Shown piece after piece: positions 5,789 to 8,444 of a stretch of DNA of 8,444 bases. Source of the DNA: Thermoplasmata archaeon (GTDB lineage Archaea > Thermoplasmatota > Thermoplasmata > Thermoplasmatales > Thermoplasmataceae); the NCBI GenBank assembly GCA_021826765.1, contig JAKAYK010000039.1:1-8444 (forward strand), given 5' to 3'. How positions within the stretch are numbered: position 1 is the stretch's first letter; each line of letters begins with the position of its first letter. The notes below the pieces were generated by a model, which saw only the letters and a list, made by a program, of their open reading frames with translations, did no database searches and had not been told where the DNA came from. The position numbers and the translations under genes are program-made.

Positions 5789-6166
5789 ATGGTTAATGTG
5801 CCGGATGGCCTCATGTATGCAAAAACCCATGAATGGGTCAGGATTGAGAATGGAATTGCCATTGTTGGAATCAGTGATTTTGCCCAGCAACAACTCACTG
5901 ACATAGTTTATGTCGATATGCCAAAACAGGGTAAAAAAGTGAAGAATGGAGAAACCCTGCTCTCCATAGAATCAGTGAAATCAGCTGAAGATGTGTTCTC
6001 ACCTGTTACTGGAGTTGTGGAAAGCGTGAATACAGATCTTGATATGAAACCTGAACTCATAAACAGTGATCCCTATGGTTCCTGGATTGTAAGGGTTAAG
6101 CTTGATTCCGAACCCTCTGGACTCATGAATGCCGGGGAGTACAGGAAGTTTATCGGTGAGCAATGA
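5789..6166 (+). CDS. gcvH: Glycine cleavage system H protein (lipoyl carrier)
   Basis: A 125-residue lipoyl-domain protein that carries the aminomethyl group between the P, T and L proteins of the glycine cleavage system in the cytoplasm. Family hallmarks are visible: YAKTHEWV (10-17), VGISDFAQQQLTDIVYVDMP (26-45), ESVKSAEDVFSP (61-72) with Lys64 as the lipoylated residue, the GVVESVN segment, and NSDPYGSWIVRV near the end. Length is typical. ATG at 5789 follows a TATA element by 26 bases. The stop overlaps the next start in an ATGA, so it is co-transcribed and probably translationally coupled with the RNA methyltransferase. No P, T or L protein or lipoate-attachment gene is in the window, so a role as a lipoyl donor for other complexes cannot be excluded. 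Confidence 0.95.
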   Translation: MVNVPDGLMYAKTHEWVRIENGIAIVGISDFAQQQLTDIVYVDMPKQGKKVKNGETLLSIESVKSAEDVFSPVTGVVESVNTDLDMKPELINSDPYGSWIVRVKLDSEPSGLMNAGEYRKFIGEQ

Positions 6167-6744
6167 GCCATAACGCAGATAATTTCTATTTCAGAGCCAA
6201 GGAGAAGGGCTACAGGAGCAGGGCTGCATTCAAGCTATTGGAAATGCACAAGAAGTATGGCTTCATGAGGGAGAATCTCACTATTCTCGAGATAGGATCA
6301 TCTCCCGGTGGATGGACAGATATCATAATGGATTGGAAACCTGCAAAATTGATATGTGTAGATATAGCAGGGCATAACTCCTCTGAAGATCCAGTGGAGA
6401 TCAAGGGCGATATAAGGAATGACTTTACATGGGAGAAGATTTCCGGCTATCTTGGGAACACCCCGATTGATCTCATACTTTCAGATGCCATGGCCCATAC
6501 ATCGGGCCAGCACCACAGGGATCATGGGATGTCCATGGAACTGTGCACATCCATCATGGACAGAATCCCAAGATTCCTCAAGCCAGGAGGCGCCGTGGTG
6601 ATGAAACAATTTCAGGGAGATATGACAGAGAGTTTCATCAAAAAATATTCAGGCAGCTTCAGGAAAGCGTTCAGAACGAAGCCTCCAGCATCAAGGCTGC
6701 ATAGCAGTGAAATTTACATAATATTCTCAGGATTCCACCTCTGA
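6163..6744 (+). CDS. rlmE: FtsJ/RlmE-type RNA 2'-O-methyltransferase
   Basis: A 193-residue SAM-dependent methyltransferase of the FtsJ family. The opening FYFRAKEKGYRSRAAFKLLE is classic. The SAM-binding motif is EIGSSPGGWT (43-52), and the catalytic K-D-K-E tetrad is Lys24, Asp108 (in SDAMAH), Lys148 (in VVMKQFQGD) and Glu183 (in SSEIYII). Bacterial RlmE methylates U2552 of 23S rRNA; related eukaryotic enzymes methylate tRNA, so in an archaeon the substrate is likely rRNA but tRNA is possible. It has no extra RNA-binding TRAM domain at the C-terminus, which some archaeal homologues carry. The start ATG lies in the ATGA overlap with gcvH, with GGTGAG two bases before it. The 3' end overlaps the convergent TraB-like gene by 18 bases. 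Confidence 0.93.
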   Translation: MSHNADNFYFRAKEKGYRSRAAFKLLEMHKKYGFMRENLTILEIGSSPGGWTDIIMDWKPAKLICVDIAGHNSSEDPVEIKGDIRNDFTWEKISGYLGNTPIDLILSDAMAHTSGQHHRDHGMSMELCTSIMDRIPRFLKPGGAVVMKQFQGDMTESFIKKYSGSFRKAFRTKPPASRLHSSEIYIIFSGFHL

Positions 6745-7356
6745 ATTCACTATATTTTCAAGATGATTCTTCATCTCATATTCTATCACTGCAAGAATCC
6801 TCTCTCCACCATTTTCCTTCAGGAAGGTTGATAGATTCTCTTTTATGGCATTCTGCCTGACCTCCTCCATCTTCCTGATTGATGGATTATCCTCCATCAG
6901 TTTTTTCCACTGCATGATGAATGTTTCTGGAGATGACAGGTCAAAAGTATGCCGCATCATTCTCCTCTTCCTTCGTATGTACCTTACCATATCCCAGACC
7001 CTAAAATTCTCTTCGTACTTATCTCCAAAGGACTTCTCGTCAAGATCCAGCCCGTAGATGTCCACATCTCTTGCATTGGCATATATGACTGCCTGAGTGA
7101 ATATGGGTGGAGGCATTTCCACCTCTCCAAATTTTGACAGGATTGTTCCATAAATGACTTCATAATCCCCCATGGGAACAGTGAATGGGTTGTCTATAAA
7201 TTCCCTGAGGCCCGCAACTTCCTCCGGTGATATGCCAACCAGGATCTTCTGTGGGAGAAACGAATATAGTTCGTCCTTCACAGATGCTCCTTCATAGGCC
7301 AGGCCCTTTATTGCAAAAATAACCTCTACATTTTCAGATGGCTTTATGATTTCCAT
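6727..7356 (-). CDS. Divergent TraB/Gumn-like protein, function unknown
   Basis: A 209-residue soluble protein. Three stretches fall in the order and spacing of the TraB/PrgY-Gumn superfamily: an opening strand, small turn and helix with a following strand (VEVIFAIKGLAYEGASVKDE at 10-29, then KILVGISPEEVAGLREF), a middle part resembling the ...A...gaDV.gLD.d segment (AVIYANARDVDIYGLDLDE, 89-107), and a final part resembling the Rn..m.. helix and last strand (RQNAIKENL, then ERILAVIEYEMKNHL, 185-199). However, the usual His of GTxH is absent, the Glu of vELd is replaced in VGIS, and the final GxGH is replaced by IEYEMK. A basic stretch RYIRRKRRMMRH lies at 125-136. There is no C-terminal membrane part as in full TraB proteins. 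It starts 3 bases after the upstream regulator's stop, so they form one operon. The family link is inferred by eye. Confidence 0.68.
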   Translation of the reverse strand: MEIIKPSENVEVIFAIKGLAYEGASVKDELYSFLPQKILVGISPEEVAGLREFIDNPFTVPMGDYEVIYGTILSKFGEVEMPPPIFTQAVIYANARDVDIYGLDLDEKSFGDKYEENFRVWDMVRYIRRKRRMMRHTFDLSSPETFIMQWKKLMEDNPSIRKMEEVRQNAIKENLSTFLKENGGERILAVIEYEMKNHLENIVNSEVES

Positions 7357-7359
7357 TTC

Positions 7360-8391
7360 TTATGGCCTTTCCAGTTTTCTTGTTTTCCTTTCGATTGATG
7401 ATGTAAGCCCGGATTCAAGTATTTCCTTTATGGATACAACAGGGCATCCGGAAATGAAGTCTCTGTCAGTTGATACTGCCGATATGATAAGAGGTGACCT
7501 GTCCATTATGTTGCAGATGTTTCTGAGCATCCGAATGTTGTTCGATACCTGATCAGGAAACTCGGAAAGCCCCGTAAGATATATGTTCATATCTTCTGAA
7601 GTCGCAACAGCGTCGAAGGGGAACCTGTTGAAGAGTTTCATGGCAAGCCCCACTCCTGCAAGTGCTGACAGAGCACTCAAGAAAAATTCCTTTTTTGTCA
7701 AAACATAATCATCTTTGATCTCTCCCCATTCCGAGGTTATTTTCCTCAGGTCCATTGGCTTGCTTATGTTTTCCCTGAGTATTTTTGTGAGTTTGCTGAA
7801 AACCTCTATGGTGGTTGAACTGCCTGATTCATAAAGTGAGACGGATCTTCTTGAGAGACCAATACTGTTTGATATGTATCCAATAGAGTATCCTTTGGTG
7901 AGCCTTGCATTCTGCATCCTTTCACCATCTATGGGGACATAATACCCACCGGGCCCAGAATACATGCTTGGTTTTATTCCATTCATATAATCCCTGAAGG
8001 TTCTTATGTTTAATATGGGCATCTTGTGCCTGAAATATAGCACTCCATCTTCCAGTTCTCCTGCTCCGCTCTTTGCCCCTATGACTATGGCTATGATGTC
8101 CATGGACATTGTAAAACGCTGTATCTCTCTTGTTACATCTGTTTTCAGGGTGTCTATGTTATAGACAACCTTGATGAGGTATATTTCATCTTCATTTTTC
8201 GCTATAATATCAAATGCAAAGCTGCTTTCGGAATAGAAATCCGAAACGAGAAAATCATTCTCCAAAAATATTTTTGTAATTTCCTTTATGGTGTTGAGTC
8301 TGTAGTCTTCCACAGTATATGGATGATTACAAACCATATATTTTAATTTTTTACTTTTAATGCTCTTTTGGATGGCCACTGTTAATTTCAT
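7360..8391 (-). CDS. Archaeal HTH-type transcriptional regulator, COG1395 family
   Basis: A 343-residue regulator typical of archaea. Residues 30-130 form a restriction-endonuclease-like alpha/beta domain (FAFDIIAKNEDEIYLIKVVYNID split over 58-80, then SGAGELEDGVLYFRHKMPILN at 108-128). Residues 148-154 contain GGYYVPI, followed by an XRE-like helix-turn-helix at about 156-205 (DGERMQNARLTKGYSIGYIS, SNSIGLSRRSVSLYESG). The C-terminal 120 residues hold a further domain ending in VVSIKEILESG. The domain order agrees with the family, whose target genes are generally unknown; the endonuclease-like domain is usually thought to be inactive. ATG at 8391 is chosen because a TATA box is centred 27 bases upstream; ATG at 8337 is a possible shorter start. 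A TraB-like gene follows after 3 bases. Confidence 0.88.
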   Translation of the reverse strand: MKLTVAIQKSIKSKKLKYMVCNHPYTVEDYRLNTIKEITKIFLENDFLVSDFYSESSFAFDIIAKNEDEIYLIKVVYNIDTLKTDVTREIQRFTMSMDIIAIVIGAKSGAGELEDGVLYFRHKMPILNIRTFRDYMNGIKPSMYSGPGGYYVPIDGERMQNARLTKGYSIGYISNSIGLSRRSVSLYESGSSTTIEVFSKLTKILRENISKPMDLRKITSEWGEIKDDYVLTKKEFFLSALSALAGVGLAMKLFNRFPFDAVATSEDMNIYLTGLSEFPDQVSNNIRMLRNICNIMDRSPLIISAVSTDRDFISGCPVVSIKEILESGLTSSIERKTRKLERP

Positions 8392-8413
8392 CTTATCATT
8401 GCCCCAATGTAGT

Positions 8414-8422
8414 ACTTTATAT
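8414..8422 (-). promoter_or_regulatory. TATA box of the COG1395 regulator operon
   Basis: ATATAAAGT on the minus strand, centred at 8418, 27 bases before ATG at 8391. It supports the longer start over ATG at 8337 and fits leaderless transcription of the two-gene operon. Confidence 0.6.
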
Positions 8423-8444
8423 TCCTGAATAATGTGTATTTAAC

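Noticed and set aside
5708..5893. Longer form of the cyclic phosphodiesterase
   Set aside because: The 62 extra residues run through the gcvH start and the divergent promoters and do not resemble the family; ATG at 5707 has the conserved MRCFLAIP start.
1..8444. CRISPR array, insertion sequence, toxin-antitoxin or defence genes
   Set aside because: No regularly spaced repeats, transposase motifs, terminal inverted repeats, nuclease or known toxin signatures were seen on either strand.

Overview
The window looks like chromosomal DNA of a thermoacidophilic euryarchaeon of the Thermoplasmatales type. Reasons: an archaea-specific COG1395 regulator is present. Almost every operon's first start codon lies about 24-27 bases downstream of an A/T-rich TATA-like element, as in leaderless archaeal transcripts, whereas an operon-internal gene has a Shine-Dalgarno sequence. 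Codon use favours AGA/AGG and ATA, and genes are packed closely with convergent 3' overlaps. The genus cannot be fixed from this sequence alone.

Layout. 1-992: tail of a PhoU-like (DUF47) protein coupled by an ATGA overlap to a PiT-family phosphate-type transporter. 993-1338: the only gene-poor stretch over 300 bases; it holds only a protein-like but interrupted reading frame. 1339-2863 (minus): a two-gene operon of unknown function; the second protein may end in a winged helix. 2985-3629 (plus): a MarC/SnatA-family membrane protein, divergent from that operon. 3640-4314 (minus): type I 3-dehydroquinate dehydratase (shikimate pathway). 4368-4808 (plus): a winged-helix regulator, divergent from aroD. 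4863-5195 (plus): a small unknown protein. 5183-5707 (minus): RNA 2',3'-cyclic phosphodiesterase (ThpR). 5789-6744 (plus): gcvH and an FtsJ/RlmE-type RNA 2'-O-methyltransferase joined by an ATGA overlap. 6727-8391 (minus): a COG1395 regulator followed by a divergent TraB/Gumn-like protein.

Most genes are ordinary housekeeping. The points most worth a second look are a perfectly palindromic TATA element placed symmetrically between aroD and the winged-helix gene, so that one site could serve both directions; a PiT-like transporter lacking the Asp of both GAND signatures; a divergent TraB-like protein without the usual catalytic residues; the unknown two-gene operon; and a possible gene remnant after the transporter. 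I see no RNA gene, CRISPR array, insertion sequence, replication origin or defence system here.
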